64,000 nt of DNA, from positions 1 to 64,000 of the forward strand of contig NMRA01000197.1 of assembly GCA_002633005.1 (NCBI GenBank). Reading direction: 5' to 3'. The notes below the pieces were generated by a model. That model saw only the letters and a program-made list of their open reading frames with translations, was not told the origin of the DNA and did not search any database. Numbering within the stretch: position 1 is the stretch's first letter; every line of letters begins with the position of its first letter. Position numbers and translations under genes: made by a program. This DNA is from Phoronis australis (Eukaryota; Phoronida; Phoronidae). This document shows positions 11,901 through 23,818 of the stretch, piece by piece.

Positions 11901-14900
11901 AGCGACTGACGACATCAAGAGTGAAAATAGAATACTTAAATGAGCACGCGCAATAATCGCACGTTCAACAAACTGCATTGTACTGTACTTATACGCTACG
12001 AAAAATAAGACATATAATTTCCATAAAAATGATATCTTAATTCAGTGAAATTTTTCTCTCGAGTCCTCTTACTTGTAAATCACCGATCTCCAGTTTGAAT
12101 GTGGGTATCATGTCGTCAGGATCTTTGACTTGAGAATTATATTCAGTTACCAGTGGTAACCTACTTTAGCAGACGATAATTTCCCGGTCGAAGCTTAGCG
12201 TGAAAAAAACGGGTTTTAAGCTATAATAGTTGCTTAACCTTAATTTAGAGATTCATTTCATTTCTATTTTGTTTAAATTTCCAATTGGTTTTGAGTATAA
12301 GCATTATTTATAAGCATTATTCGGCTTTTCTTAAAAGGTCACGACCTCTGACCCCGGGCCTCTGACATAGAAAGTAGTTACAAAGCCGAGGTGAGTCGAG
12401 AAAGGTAGATCGATTCATTGCAATGTTTCTCGTTAAGTATGTGGTATAAATAGATTATTACATGTTCTCAGACGCTATCCCCCTTATCTAGAGCCCTCGT
12501 GGATTTTGGAGAATTATCACCCTCGGGGCTAACGCCCCTCAGGCGATAATTCTCCAAAATCCACTCGGGCTCTAGTTAACGGGGGATAACGACTTCGCCA
12601 TGTAATAATCTATATTTATGCACTGTTCTATGAAACAAAGTAAGGAACTGTTTTTAAAGTAGTTCCTCTTTTGCAAGAGGGGAAATCAGAAATAGAACTT
12701 TCAGGATTTTTATGGAAAGGTTCCAAATAAAATTTGCACAGAAGGAAAAAACACTGAGTTAGAAAAATGTAACTACAACATTTTAAGACTTCCATAAAAA
12801 ATTCATCAAGTATGTTTTGATACTGACAGTTGTTTTACAAAGGAATGTTCTTTTCTCTCTAAATTAAATTTTAGTACAAAGACATGGTCGCATGTCCCAA
12901 TTATTGGCAGATTGGTATATTAGGTCAAATCAAATTCTACTGAAATTCTATTTTCAGAAAATATTTTATCGAGCTCAATTCTACAGTTTCGTAGATTTTT
13001 GGAAAAATGTGCGGACTTGCTAATACGGTTACACATAAAGTTCAAATGCAAGTGCTAAAATTTTGCACGTACCTGACTTCTGTTTCTTTCTCCTTCGCCT
13101 CCTCTTCACATTCTTAATACCAGAGTCTGATTCATTGGATGCAGCTGTGGTCACGTTTCTACAGTCACCCACTGTCTCTGGGACACTAGGTACTCCAGGA
13201 GGCTTCTGAATGAAAACGGCGAAGTTGAATCACATGTGCACGAGTTTTGATTATGAGTTCTCATGAAAACAACTCGTCATTATGGCAATACATATTCATT
13301 ACTGTTGTACAGAATGGGTGTCTAAATTTAAAACAGCTGCGGCAATGTTCTTGCCTGAGGTCTAATTAGTCGTTAACTTTTGAAAACAAAGCAAATTTAA
13401 TTTAGTTTCCACCTAATTTGTGTTATTTAACGTAACTTATACCAGAATCTGTGACAGTCATATCACAATAAAATTTTATCAATTTCAGACAAAAATAGCT
13501 ATTTGAGTTGTGTCTTTCTGGAAACGTTGTTCCCAATCTGCTACATCACAGAAATTCAAAACAGCAAATCGATGAAAACAGGAAAGCCTTTTATAATTTT
13601 TGTTTCGTAATTTCATCCAATCGTCATTCAGTGCTACGCTAATGCACCACTGACATCTTACTTGACTTGTAAAAGCGGGATTCAACTAAAAACGCATTCA
13701 CTATACCACAGCTGTAGCATACAAGCATAGGTAATGCTTGCTCATTTGACAGGCTTTATAAGGAGTTATCAAAATCTGGGCCAAACCGTTTTTAGTGTTG
13801 AAGAATGATATTTAGTTTTTGAGAGCTGGATGGGAAGGTAATCAATATCCTGTTAATTGGTCAAAATAGGGTTTCGTATCCCTTTATAATATTATTTGTC
13901 ATGTACCCAAAAATAAGAAATTATAGTTACGTTTCACTTGTCTGAAATATTGTGACCTTAGTTGGCAAGATTGTACCACTCCCTCCTAAAAAGCAGCCAT
14001 AACTACATAACCAAGTTTATGCCACTTATTGGCACTTACTCATATTCCAGGCCTTGGACAGAACAATGACAAAGAAAGAGGAAAAACTTTCAGGTGATGT
14101 ATCGCTTCACAAATAGACTTGTGTGATAGAAGTATTGTTTGTGCTGTAAAACTGAACTGAAATAAACGTTTTTGCATGAATAAAGTCAAAACAATAATGA
14201 AAAAGAGATGACAAAAAGTGGAAACTGGAAATCAAATTAGAGGAAATTGAAACAAAAAATCCTCTATAAAAAGGAGAATTCCAAGACCCGACGTTTAACT
14301 CTTACACAGCCAATTTTTTGAATCGCAATTCCAGCAAGATGTGACTCTGTGGGCTACTCAGCAACATATGGCCCCTCCACAGTGATGGACATGGACAGAA
14401 ATACAAATCACTGTTTGCCAGGTAAACCAGTCAAGTCAAACAATCCTGTATATTTATTGTAGCTTTCCTGCAAAACTGATGGCTGCCTCAATGTCACTGG
14501 ACCTGCTTACGCTTATCAGACTGCTACTTACTGTATGCGACTCTTTCCACCATCCAACAGTATCTTCAATAGTCGAGCTCTTGCGATTTATCAGCCCACT
14601 AAAATGTGAAAATGCATGAGGTTTCATATAATCATTTGACATGCACAATTTCCAACGAGCATTCCTGTGACCTCGGGGGCTGGTTAGCTTTTTCTGAACA
14701 CAATACAGGGATGGCAACAGCTATAGCATTTGGTAGAAATGGAAAGAACAACTTCAATACTCCCAGCACCCAACACAAACTAACAGAAACGTTCTACTAC
14801 TAGAAGCAAACGAGAAATCAATGCAAGACAAAATTAGTTGTTTTCACAACTGTCAGTACAACGACTGAGCATAATGGAAACACCTTCGAATTACCAATGT

Positions 14901-17900
14901 CAGCCAATTCCTTCAACTTACAAGACATCGATGGCAGAGAACTGATCACATTCAAACACCTTGCCCAGCTGGTCCGTGGAGCAGTGAACTATCCTGGGGT
15001 CGACAGGATCATACAGCTGTTTAGTGCTGATGTACTCTTTCAAGTAGAACAAGACCTGGAAACACGACAGACATAAATGACAGACTCAGTGTTTGATCTA
15101 TACGCATTATGTGGAATCTGTACCAGATTTTTCCTAATGAGGTGAAGAAAATATCAATGAATGTAGTAAAGGCATAGCTCAGTGTGCCATTGGATGCTAT
15201 TGATTATTTCAGGGCATTGAATGAGCTCACACATTGCTATTGCTTCAAAACAGGTTCAACAAGTTGGCTTGTCTTTACTTTTAATGACTACCTCAAGCCA
15301 AGCCCGATCTCGACAAATAACAAATTGTTATCCTTGGAAATTATTTCTTGCCTGATCAAACAACATCAGAGGGTTGCTTCTTGATCAGAATGTAGGTTTA
15401 CAGCAGCATTAACAAATTATTTTCAGAGTTTGTATTTCTGGAGTTGGCTCATCACATAAGGTAGTCCATAAAAGTTATGTTGCTTTCCCACTAACAGTGC
15501 AACTCCCCTGTTTTGAGGAGTTTCGATCAGAGGGAAATTTCAAATCCCGGGTGTAAACCGCCCTAGGAACTCCCATCAGTATAGGAGTTGTGCCTATGGG
15601 TGAAATACTTGAGAAAAACATTTCTTCAAAAGGTCATGAATGTTTTATGGCAGAAAAATACATTTTTGAGATCACTGTAGGGTGAGATAGATTTCTTGAA
15701 GTTATTCGCTTTGACCAGAGCTATAAAACAACAAAAATCTGTAGCGTTTTATAATTTTGTTACAAATTGACAATTCTTGCTGTCAGACATTCACTAGTGT
15801 CTTTACCATTTGAAAATGTGTTTGTCTCTTCAAACTGCATATATCCCGTGGCACTGTTTTGTTCTAACTAGTGCATGACTCCATAAAAGTCCTCATATAA
15901 GTGTGGTAAATAAATAAGGCTGTACAATTACTCAAATATAATTATCAATTACATAAAGGCAGTGTACTCAATCATTGTATATTGTGGAAATATAATATCA
16001 ATAACATTTCAACTTAATTAATTTTTCATGACTAAAATAAATTACGAAGCAACATACTTACCTCTTTCATACTAAAAACATTTCCCTCAGCCCCAGTGGT
16101 CCTGAGTATTTCCAGGAAATCATCAGTTGGCTTGACCTGAAATAAAATAAAACCTTAGAAACTGGAATCAGTTACCATTTCCAACAGAAATCATTCTACC
16201 TCAACAGGACAACTTGTTACTACTGGTGGGAGTTGTGTACACAGAAAGTCAGTTGGAAACTAAATGAAAGCACTTCGAGGAGCGACACTTAGCGAAATTA
16301 ACAGAAAAGATGACGATAAAGATGGTGACGAAGATGACGAATAAGATGACGATGGTGGCGATTAAGAACAATACAAGTAATGATAACATTCACATGACGA
16401 ACGTAGAGGTCAGAAATCAGTAAGAAATAGGCTACAGTCTTGAGCGACTTTTGGCGAAATTAACTGAAAAGACGACGACGGAGATGATGAAGATTACTTA
16501 TATGATGTAGGTGGTGGCGATGATGAACAAACATCATAACATTCATATGACGAACTTAGATGTCTTGTTCAATAGAAGCTAGAACCAACATCAAAGCAGA
16601 AAGAGCGCCCAACAAAAGAACAGCGCTATCAGAAAATCTCAAATAATTCAGAAAGTAGAGGTCCTAGCGAAAAATGGAAAACATCATCTGAAAGCCCGTT
16701 TCAAAACTCTATCTAAATTGTTAGTATCGCATAATTTCGCAAATGTTTCGAAAAAACTGAAATTTTGTTTTTTTTTTGAAATTCAAAGTCAAATAACTCA
16801 AAAACGGTAAGTCTGAGAAAAATATTGTTAGAGGTCATTTGAAAGGATATACCTCAGAGAATTCACATGCAAAAAAATCACGTCATTTTCTCTTCCCGTT
16901 TAAAATGGCACTCCAGCACGACTGAAAATGGGTCAACATGCACCAGATCCGCCATCTTGAAAGCAACTTCCGTTTTTTTAGCTCTGAATAATAGCGGGTT
17001 AAAAGAAACTTATACCTGAAAAATGACGAAGCAATTGGTATTATAATGCCCCCTCTACAGGAGAAAATGTTTTTAGGCCAAAATCGAGGTGCGCATGCGC
17101 GATTGCCGATTTTTTGGCCATCTTTAACTGGAAGTGAACAATTTCTGGCATACTTGTAGCGCACTTCCGATCCTGTACGTAAAAATTGTAGCCTCCAGAA
17201 GCATTTGAATCTTAAAACGAAAACAAAATGGCCACCACATCCGCCATCTTGGATCCGATTATGATGAAAAACAATAGGCTTCCAGTACTTCCGAAACTAC
17301 GTGTTATGTGTAAATTTCGTGATGATCGAACAAAAATTGCGGCCTGTATCGTGCGAACAATAAGAAAAAACTTAGTGACAGAGCAACATACTTGGCAAAA
17401 TTTATTTCGCAAAGTAACAAAGAACTCACAAAGCCTTTTTGTTAGCCTCCTAGACTTTATTGTGTAGTCAACTGGGTGATATATTGTAATTTATTATGGA
17501 ATGGCTCAACCATCTGTCAGTCAGTCTACCAATCACAGTAAATCCAGCACCAGCTTGGCAGATCATGCATACATCTAGGCAAATGCAAAAAATCAAATTG
17601 CCGAGGCAGCAAGGTAGTCAGTTCCTTCCAGAAGTCGTCATCTACTGTCACGTTTCCCAGGGATACACATGTAAAATTCCACAAAAATTACACCATGGGT
17701 TTCAGGGTACCTACACTACACAGTTAACAGATTTATAAACACGGTCACGGACGTATGAACACGACTCACGTACCTGCAAACATCGTCCACTGACTCACAA
17801 ACACGATCCATTCACCAAAATACATGGGACACAGACTCACATTTATGAAGAAACATGGTTAATGGACCGCTAAACACCGTTTACGGACAAAATGTAGATG

Positions 17901-19173
17901 TCAGCTGACTCAGGTAGCTGATGAGTTCGTGACCCGTGTTTGGCAGTCTGTTAACTGTGTTTCTTCGTGAATGTGAGTCCGTGTCCCATGTACTTGGATG
18001 AATGGATCGTGTTCTGTGAGTCCGTTCCCGTGTTTGTGAGTCAGTGAACGGTGTTTGCAGGTACGTGAGTCGTGTTCATGTGTCCGTGACAGTGTTTATG
18101 AGTCCGTTAACCATGTAGTTAGGTACCTTGGGTTTAGGAAATACAGCTGTGGTCAATGTGCACCCAAAAAAATCAACTTACTAATTTGCTTCCAGTACTT
18201 GTAATTTGTCCATTCGAGGTCGCACCTGAAGTATGAGGACTGACCACAGCAGTAACAGTTGCTTGATTTCTGGAGACCTAAATATCAAATCAAGCACCAC
18301 GTTAACAAGAGAGAGAGAGGGAGGGAGGGNGCAAGGGACAGATGGAGGTAGTGTAACCCGCTCTAGCGTATCTTGCCTTGGGACAAGTCCCAGTATGGTT
18401 GTAAACATGGCCACGAAAGCAAAACTCTAGGGCCCTGTCGCACCAAGCTTTTTCTTAAACATAATGGAGCCCAATTGGTCATCATGATGTACAGTCTGAG
18501 GACAGGTTTACTTAACAAATACTATGTTTACTTAGTTCCAACCCAATATCCTTTCATTCAGCTTTAAACTGGTCCCTGGGATATTGAAGGGACAAAGAAT
18601 GTATATCCAAACAAATCCTTTGTCAACAATCCTTTTCAACGTCAAAGCAAAACAATCCTAACAATGCATAAGAATTTGCACCAAGCTGCAGAGGGCTAAA
18701 CACCCTGATGCTGGGACTCCCCCACAACCACCTGCATAGATTGTGATGAATTTAATACGTTTTCAGATTGCAACTATTTTTGATAAATGCCATCCCCAAA
18801 AGAAGCATGACACAACATTTTTTGGTTGTGTCTGGAAGGGGGCAACATAACTATGGTTAACGTCAACATTTATTTACAGTCCGTAGAAAAACTGCATAAT
18901 GTGTTCCGACTATCTCAGCCAACTGCAAAATTGAGCGAGATAAATGTTCAAGAACTTCGTCGATCATTGTGCACATGTGTTATAAATAATCAGAATTGAA
19001 AAATATTACAAAATTTTACTTTCAATTCCAAAATTAGGTGGACTAACAGCGTTGACTTCATGAAATAACCGTAATGAAAAAAACTCGATAAAAATTCTCA
19101 TTACCTGGATCTCAACGGCACTTTGCGAACCGGTGCCAATACACTTTCCAGATGGATGTTTTCTTTTTGGCAT
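7457..19173 (-). CDS. MDM2: MDM2/MDM4 family p53-binding RING E3 ubiquitin ligase, nine coding exons
   Basis: Coding exons in reading order: 19173-19105, 16136-16062, 15055-14922, 14598-14532, 13205-13073, 10931-10786, 10289-10125, 9842-9750, 8905-7457. All have AG/GT borders, and phases (0,0,2,0,1,0,0,0) keep one frame of about 776 codons. The order of domains is MDM2's: the SWIB p53-binding domain in exons 2 to 4 (SMKE then VLFYLKEYI, LYDP, IVHC), a basic NLS KRRRRRKKQK in exon 5, acidic exons 6 to 8, then RanBP2 zinc finger and RING in the last exon. The start ATG at 19173 lies 1 base after an acceptor, so a non-coding 5' exon exists upstream. Human MDM2 has 491 residues; the excess here is mainly the long Ser-rich linker before the RING. 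DDLWFL in the acidic region resembles MDM4, so this is probably the single ancestral MDM gene. Role: bind the p53 transactivation helix and ubiquitinate p53. Confidence 0.93.
11158..11350 (+). mobile_element. tRNA-derived SINE, family 2, copy in MDM2 intron
   Basis: Begins GTGGCCAAGTGGGATAAT (A-box-like), then CTTTACTCAAGGTCGTGGGTG and GCGAGTCCCACT (B-box-like), then a body with GTTCCAGGCTATCAGTGCAAT shared with 42563-42760. A minus-strand fragment lies at 40449-40560. Confidence 0.65.
11800..11895 (-). mobile_element. tRNA-derived SINE, family 3
   Basis: On the minus strand: GCATGGTGTAGTGGTAAAGT (good A box, TGGNNNAGTGG-like), then GGGTTCGACTCC (perfect B box). The spacing is tRNA-like, but the expected acceptor stem does not pair, so I call it a SINE head rather than a working tRNA gene. 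Confidence 0.55.
12444..12621. mobile_element. Palindromic MITE
   Basis: Two arms of about 85 bases pair with few mismatches from TATAAATAGATTATTACATG on the left to CATGTAATAATCTATATTTA on the right. The centre is near 12533 (CTAACGCCCCT). Inner arms contain GGATTTTGGAGAATTATC and its complement. It lies inside an MDM2 intron and inside a family D repeat. Confidence 0.8.
14532..16136 (-). CDS. MDM2: MDM2 SWIB p53-binding domain exons
   Basis: Exons 16136-16062 (VKPTDDFLEILRTTGAEG to SMKE), 15055-14922 (VLFYLKEYISTKQLYDP, then IVHCSTDQLGKVFE) and 14598-14532 (GLINRKSSTIEDTVGWW). They match human MDM2 around residues 28 to 110. The leucine, tyrosine and valine positions that line the p53 cleft (L in LEIL, Y in LKEYI, V/I in RIVHC) are kept, so binding of a p53 helix is likely. 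Intron positions before V-K-P and after M-K-E match those of vertebrate MDM2 as I remember them. Confidence 0.9.
16276..16565 (+). repeat. Imperfect tandem duplication, GATGAC-rich
   Basis: Two units of about 165 bases each contain GGCGAAATTAACTGAAAAGA or a close variant, then a GATGAYGAN-rich stretch, then AACATTCATATGACGAAC. They follow each other directly in the MDM2 intron before the first SWIB exon. Confidence 0.6.
17703..18130. mobile_element. Foldback element FB, copy 3
   Basis: About 428 bases. The left end is CAGGGTACCTACACTACA, the right end TGTAGTTAGGTACCTTG, and arms of about 200 bases pair with each other almost to the centre. The 5-base duplication GGTTT lies at 17698-17702 and 18131-18135, directly outside. 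The arms carry short repeats of the type ACGGACTCACAAACACG. It sits in an MDM2 intron. No transposase frame. Confidence 0.85.
18182..18225 (-). pseudogene. Possible truncated duplicate of the MDM2 p53-binding exon
   Basis: A 44-base exon-like stretch with acceptor ATACTTCAG and donor GTAAGT lies between MDM2 exons 1 and 2. It would encode VRPRMDKLQVLEAN, similar in pattern to the start of exon 2 (VKPTDDFLEILRTT) and to the V-R-P-K start of the vertebrate exon. Length 44 shifts the frame, and splicing onto exon 2 gives an immediate TAG. It could be a relic, a poison exon or chance. Confidence 0.3.
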
Positions 19174-20251
19174 CCTAAAATGCATAGACAGAAACATTTT
19201 GAAGAACAAAATTGTTCAGAATGCAGTAAAACAAGTTCAAGTTTGCACTGACTTATGAATACCAACTGATCTAATCAAAGATGTGTGCAGTGTCACCTTA
19301 GAAAGAAAAACCATTATCAGTTTTGATTTGAAGTTTGAGAATGGAATCCTTTGTTTTGTTTTTTATACAGCGAGTCAGTTTTCTTATCACCTGCATTCGT
19401 GTTAACACCCTGGATGCCTAAACTGGAAATCGGGAGAGTGGACACTTGACCAGAGATGAGTGCATCAATTGATTTCACTATTTGACCTACATTTGATATC
19501 TTAATTGGCACTGAATACATCCACATATTGAAAAAACTAGGGCAGTCAGAAAATACCAAGTGAACCCACCACACCAGTCACTTTGCCTTCAGAGGTGAAC
19601 AAGGCTGAATTTGGATCTTAAAACTTAACCAGTTTTTTTCTGTAAAATAAATTTGAGCCTGTGTCTGAATATAGTCTCGATAAGTGTCAATTTCAAGAAT
19701 TTACTTGTTTTTAATACACTGCAGATGCTAAGGATATTTTTGGAGACTACCATAACAACGCTGCCACTCAATTGATCCAGATTCCGCATTTTAAAAATTA
19801 TCCAAATTCTCTGAAACACTTGAGTAACTTTAAACCAAATTTTAAAACATTATGCGAGTGAAACTCGGCTTATCTCATACTAGTAGACATTGAAGTGTGT
19901 TCCACTAATTAATGAAGGAAAATATTAACAACGAACAAAAAAATTTAAGACACACACAATAACAATGAATAGCTGAAGGCACCTACAATCAGAGAGACAT
20001 CCACCTGAACTGTTTTAAGACTCAACAACTTACATGAAGACTTTCAAAAGCAATATAGTGTTGCTTATAGATAAATGTGCATTTCTGAAATACTGCACCT
20101 CTGGTATTTATATGTCAGAAACAAGTTTGTACATGCATACCAACCAGGGTGACAAGTCAGAACAATTACCATCAAGATAACGTGGACAAATGCCAATGCT
20201 ATTTGCCCCATCACTTATCAAAGCTGTTATCAATATTGCACTATTGGAATG

Positions 20252-20680
20252 CAAGGTACCTAAACTACACGGTCAAAGGACGCAGAAACACGACTCACGG
20301 ACCTGCAAACACTGTCCACTGACTCACAAACACGGGAACGGACTCACAAAACACGATGCACGCACCCAAATACACGGGACACAGACTCATATTCGCAAGG
20401 AAACACGGTTAATGGACCGCCAAACACGGTTTACGGACAAAATGAAGATGTCAGCTGACCCAGGAAGCCGATGAGTCCGTGACCCGTGTTTGGCGGTCCG
20501 CTAACCATGTTTCCTTGTGAATATGAGTCCGTGTGCCGTGTATTTGGGTGTGTGGATTGTGTTTTGTGAGTCCGTTCCCGTGTTTGTGAGTCAGTGGATG
20601 ATGTTTGCAGGTACGTGAGTCGTGTTCATGTGTCCGTGCCTGTGTTTATGAGTCCGTTGACCGTGTAGTTTAGGTACCTG
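20252..20680. mobile_element. Foldback element FB, copy 1
   Basis: The same element as at 23395-23818 in the other copy: CAAGGTACCTAAACTACACG at left, CGTGTAGTTTAGGTACC at right, arms of about 205 bases. The left flank keeps GAATG; the right flank has lost a few bases of the duplication. Confidence 0.85.
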
Positions 20681-21428
20681 GCATTGTCTAGAGTATCACA
20701 ATGTTGCTTGTGGCAGTTCATTGTATGGAGACAACCTCAGGTCACTCAAACCTGTTGGGTAACTGGGTAATGGTCTGATATAACCTGTCCGAATTCTGAG
20801 AACAAATTTTCTCCATTGAATAACAGCCATCAAACTGTGGTTCTTAGACTATTGCCTGGTAGGCCTAGCTGTGGAATAAAACATTTTTCTTTGTTTTCCA
20901 AGGATGTCATCTAAGAGCAGATCAGAGACGAGTTCAATAACTATAGAACCTCGTTAAAAAGCAAGATCTTGCTGAGTATTTTCAATGACAGCACATGGTT
21001 TTCGCTAAATTTACATGAAATTTCCATTGTTTATTCCTTGCAATATATTATTTAGTACAGTAATGCTGTCCTGCAAGTACTGTTACAAACATGAATGAAA
21101 GTTTGACAAAAATACAGAATACAAGTCACAAACATTCATGGTAAAATTATTTCTAAGAGAAAACAAGCTATTTTAAAACAGATTGCAAAGTTATAGGCAC
21201 AATTCACACAAAGGACATTTTGAAAATGTACAGTTTTTGGGGTTGACAAGTCATTTCCAGGCGACTCAAGTCGTACATGGGGTTTTAAAAATATAAATGT
21301 TCTGTAAGTCCACGTAACTTAGACTACCAAAAATACAAGATTGTATTGATTCAGACATTCTGTTGAGCATGTTGAGCAAGCTTTCATGTGCCAGTGGTGG
21401 GCAGGTTCATAAAACCAGGCATAACGCC

Positions 21429-21448
21429 GGGCAAGTTCAAGCATGAAG
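21429..21448. promoter_or_regulatory. Candidate p53 response element
   Basis: GGGCAAGTTC fits the p53 half-site RRRCWWGYYY perfectly and is followed with no spacer by AAGCATGAAG, which has the CATG core but a poor 3' end. A second perfect half-site, GAGCAAGCTT, is at 21374-21383, overlapping by one base a near-perfect GAGCATGTTG at 21365. If the exon ending at 21648 belongs to MDM2, these sit in its first intron, where vertebrate MDM2 carries its p53 sites. In the other copy the second core is CACG. Confidence 0.25.
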
Positions 21449-21647
21449 GACGATGGGATAAAGAAAGTACAGTGTGAAATGCTCAATTTAAAATCTCGCT
21501 CAAATTTAAACTCCTAATTCCGGATAGTGATTGTTTAAGACAGAGATAGCACAACACATGGTGGAACAAAAATGTCGCTTTCTGTCAAATCAACTGAGTT
21601 TATATACCGAAAATTCTTCATAACATATTGTAAACAAAAACTCACCC

Positions 21648-21851
21648 TTCCAGCTGCAACTCCTCTAAGGTCAAGGTCTTGTTCGTGGTCACGTGTGGTT
21701 CACTGAGATAGTTCATTCCTTCGCCGCCAGGAGAGGCAGGTGTAATACGATAAATTCTTGCAAGCCGCGTGGCTGGGCTAAGCACGCAGGGAACCAGCGA
21801 GGGTTCCCAGGGCTCACACTTTGACGTCACGCATAGCGTGTACATGTGCAA
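21648..21851 (-). CDS. Candidate 5' exon of MDM2 (copy 1), coding status uncertain
   Basis: A minus-strand stretch ends in a good donor (CTGGAAG|GTGAGT) and holds a short frame MNYLSEPHVTTNKTLTLEE. Splicing to the acceptor just before the MDM2 ATG (19174) would put this frame out of register, so it would be an upstream ORF in a leader. A CRE-type site TGACGTCA (21822-21829) lies at its 5' side. The 5' part overlaps a transposon end (GGAACCAGCGAG, also at 28352), which weakens the case. An identical exon is in the other copy at 25607-25810. Confidence 0.3.
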
Positions 21852-23311
21852 AGGAGAGTAGATAACGATAACACTGCTTTCTCTGGTACCCGCGGTAGTT
21901 TCCTAAGTCGGTCTTCAGTGCTTATCTGCTTATCAGCGTGTTTGGCGTCTTGGCGTAGTTGGATCTTCCAGACGATTTAGTGATTTACTTTGTGTGTAAT
22001 CATAGATTGGTGTGGTCAGGTGGTTAATCTTTAGACTGCAACAAGTAAGTTCACTATTGTTTCATGTATCTGTTGGGGCAGGCCGATTCCTGTCTTGTTT
22101 TGTCTCTGGCTGTAGCAGGCCTACGGACGGGATGGCTGACCGAATTACGGTAGCTTAAATCATGAAAATGCACAGGCGTCCTCAGCTTCTGATCGTCCCC
22201 AGCCCGCAATACAAGTTGTATTATACTCGGGAACCCAATCATGGTCGTCCGCCTAAGCATAAAACCGGCTTTTTGTCGTTCTCACCCAATTATTCCACTT
22301 CAAAGTTATGCTCTGCATAGAACTTGATTTGACCCTCACAAATCCATAGTATTAGTTGATTCAAAAGTTTTCTTTTATTTATGCCGATTTGTTTGAACTG
22401 TGCATTGCTTTTCGGCAGCCATTTTATAATGACTTCTATGGTCGTCATATGCTGCCGCCTTTTGAAAGAACAGAAAACCACACAGAAAAAGGCCAAGAAA
22501 ATTGTGGAAAGTGGTTTACAGCAATTATACTTCAACCACAAAGTGTTTCACTAGTACAATATCGATTTTTAAATCGATTAAAATTGATTTAGAATTTCAA
22601 TTCTGGAAAATAAATTGCACGGTTTTATTCCAGATAGACCTCACTTATTTTCTATTTGTGTCCTTTTTATTTGACTTTTTGGTCTTGTTGTTCTTAACAC
22701 CACTTATCTCTGCTGTCTTTCTTTTTCTTTTCAGTTTTTCTTCATTCTCTGTTAACACCTTGTCAGCCAAAAGAGAACTGTAACCCTTTGAGACTTTGTC
22801 GGTGCAAGTTGATCATTGAACCTTGATACAATTGTTCTAATAAATTACCCAATATCGTATTGTTTGATTTTTTCTCACCTTTAACAGGCTTCTGCAATCA
22901 TAAATAAATAAATAAATACCCAAGTTGTATTTGCATTTTATTGCTCTATCTCTTGTTATATTTTTGATTATGTCATGCTGTGTTGTATGTAACAATGCAA
23001 TATGGTGAAATAAAGTCAATGTTTTACTTTATTGGTGGCCATTCTCTATCAATTCAAGTATTTTAATTTTCCTCAAATGAATTCAAAATGTTTTAACCAA
23101 AAATTTCAACATAAATGTTGAGCTCAGTACTCTGTTTTGCAATAAAAAACAAGTGGACAATATTTTGATGACCATGGTGTGGGCCGAAACTGTTAAGCAC
23201 CCAGCGTGTTCTATTTGTCTGCTGCGTTTTTCCTTTGGCCTAACAGGTGTTGGTTAGTGCCTGGGACAAATAGATACATTGCGTAAACAATCCTAGTATT
23301 GTTTTTTGTTC

Positions 23312-23312
23312 N
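23312..23312. other. Single-N contig join
   Basis: One N lies exactly where copy 1 of segment A ends and copy 2 begins. The same arrangement is seen at 49815. A third N at 18330 is in a GA-rich microsatellite and has no such duplication around it. Confidence 0.9.
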
Positions 23313-23394
23313 CATCAAGATAACATGGACAACTGCCAATGCAATTTGCCACATCACTTATCAAAGCTGTTATCAATATTGCACTATTGGAATG

Positions 23395-23818
23395 CAAGGT
23401 ACCTAAACTACACGGTCAAAGGACTCAGAAACATGACTCACGGACCTGCAAACACTGTCCACTGACTCACAAACAGGGGAACGGACTCACAAAACACGAT
23501 GCACGCACCCAAATACACGGGACACGGACTCATATTCGCGAGGAAACACGGTTAACGGACCACCAAACACGGTTTATGGACAAAATGAAGATGTCAGCTG
23601 ACCCAGGAAGCTGATGAGTCCATGACCCGTGTTTGGTGGTCCGCTAACTGTGTTTCCTCGTGAATATGAGTCCGTGTCCCGTGTATTTGGGTGTGTGGAT
23701 CGTGTTTTGTGAGTCTGTTCCCATGTTTGTGAGTCAGTGGACGATGTTTGCAGGTACGCAAGTCATGTTCATGTGTCCGTGTTTATGAGTCTGTTGACCA
23801 TGTAGTTTAGGTACCTTG
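23395..23818. mobile_element. Foldback element FB, copy 2
   Basis: 424 bases with ends CAAGGTACC and GGTACCTTG and an exact 5-base duplication GAATG at 23390-23394 and 23819-23823. The arms pair over almost their whole length around a centre near GTCAGCTGACCCAGG. Confidence 0.9.

Larger units (their letters stand above)
11690..13070 (+). repeat. Dispersed repeat family D, copy broken by nested insertions
   Basis: The start (CAGAAATGGCCGACTGG, GAAACTGACAGATACTATG) and later parts (TTTTGCAAGAGGGG, GGATTTTTATGGAAA, GTGCGGACTTGCTAATA) align in order with copies at 39530-40070, 45460-46390, 50350-51690 and 61181-61560. Between them sit a tRNA-like SINE (11800-11895) and a palindromic MITE (12444-12621), so this copy was interrupted at least twice. 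No coding frame. Confidence 0.55.
20170..23311. repeat. Duplicated segment A, copy 1 (probable allele)
   Basis: Almost identical to 23313-27266 from CATCAAGATAAC to GTTTTTTGTTC. It lacks the 0.8-kb insertion found at 24225-25044 in the other copy. The join to copy 2 is a single N at 23312. It contains foldback element FB copy 1 and the candidate MDM2 5' exon. Confidence 0.85.

Noticed and set aside
20445-20500. Hammerhead ribozyme-like core (GATGAGTCCGTGA) at the centre of the foldback elements
   Set aside because: The GAAA half of the core and a pairing stem III are missing in all three copies; GTCCGTG is just part of the arm subrepeat.
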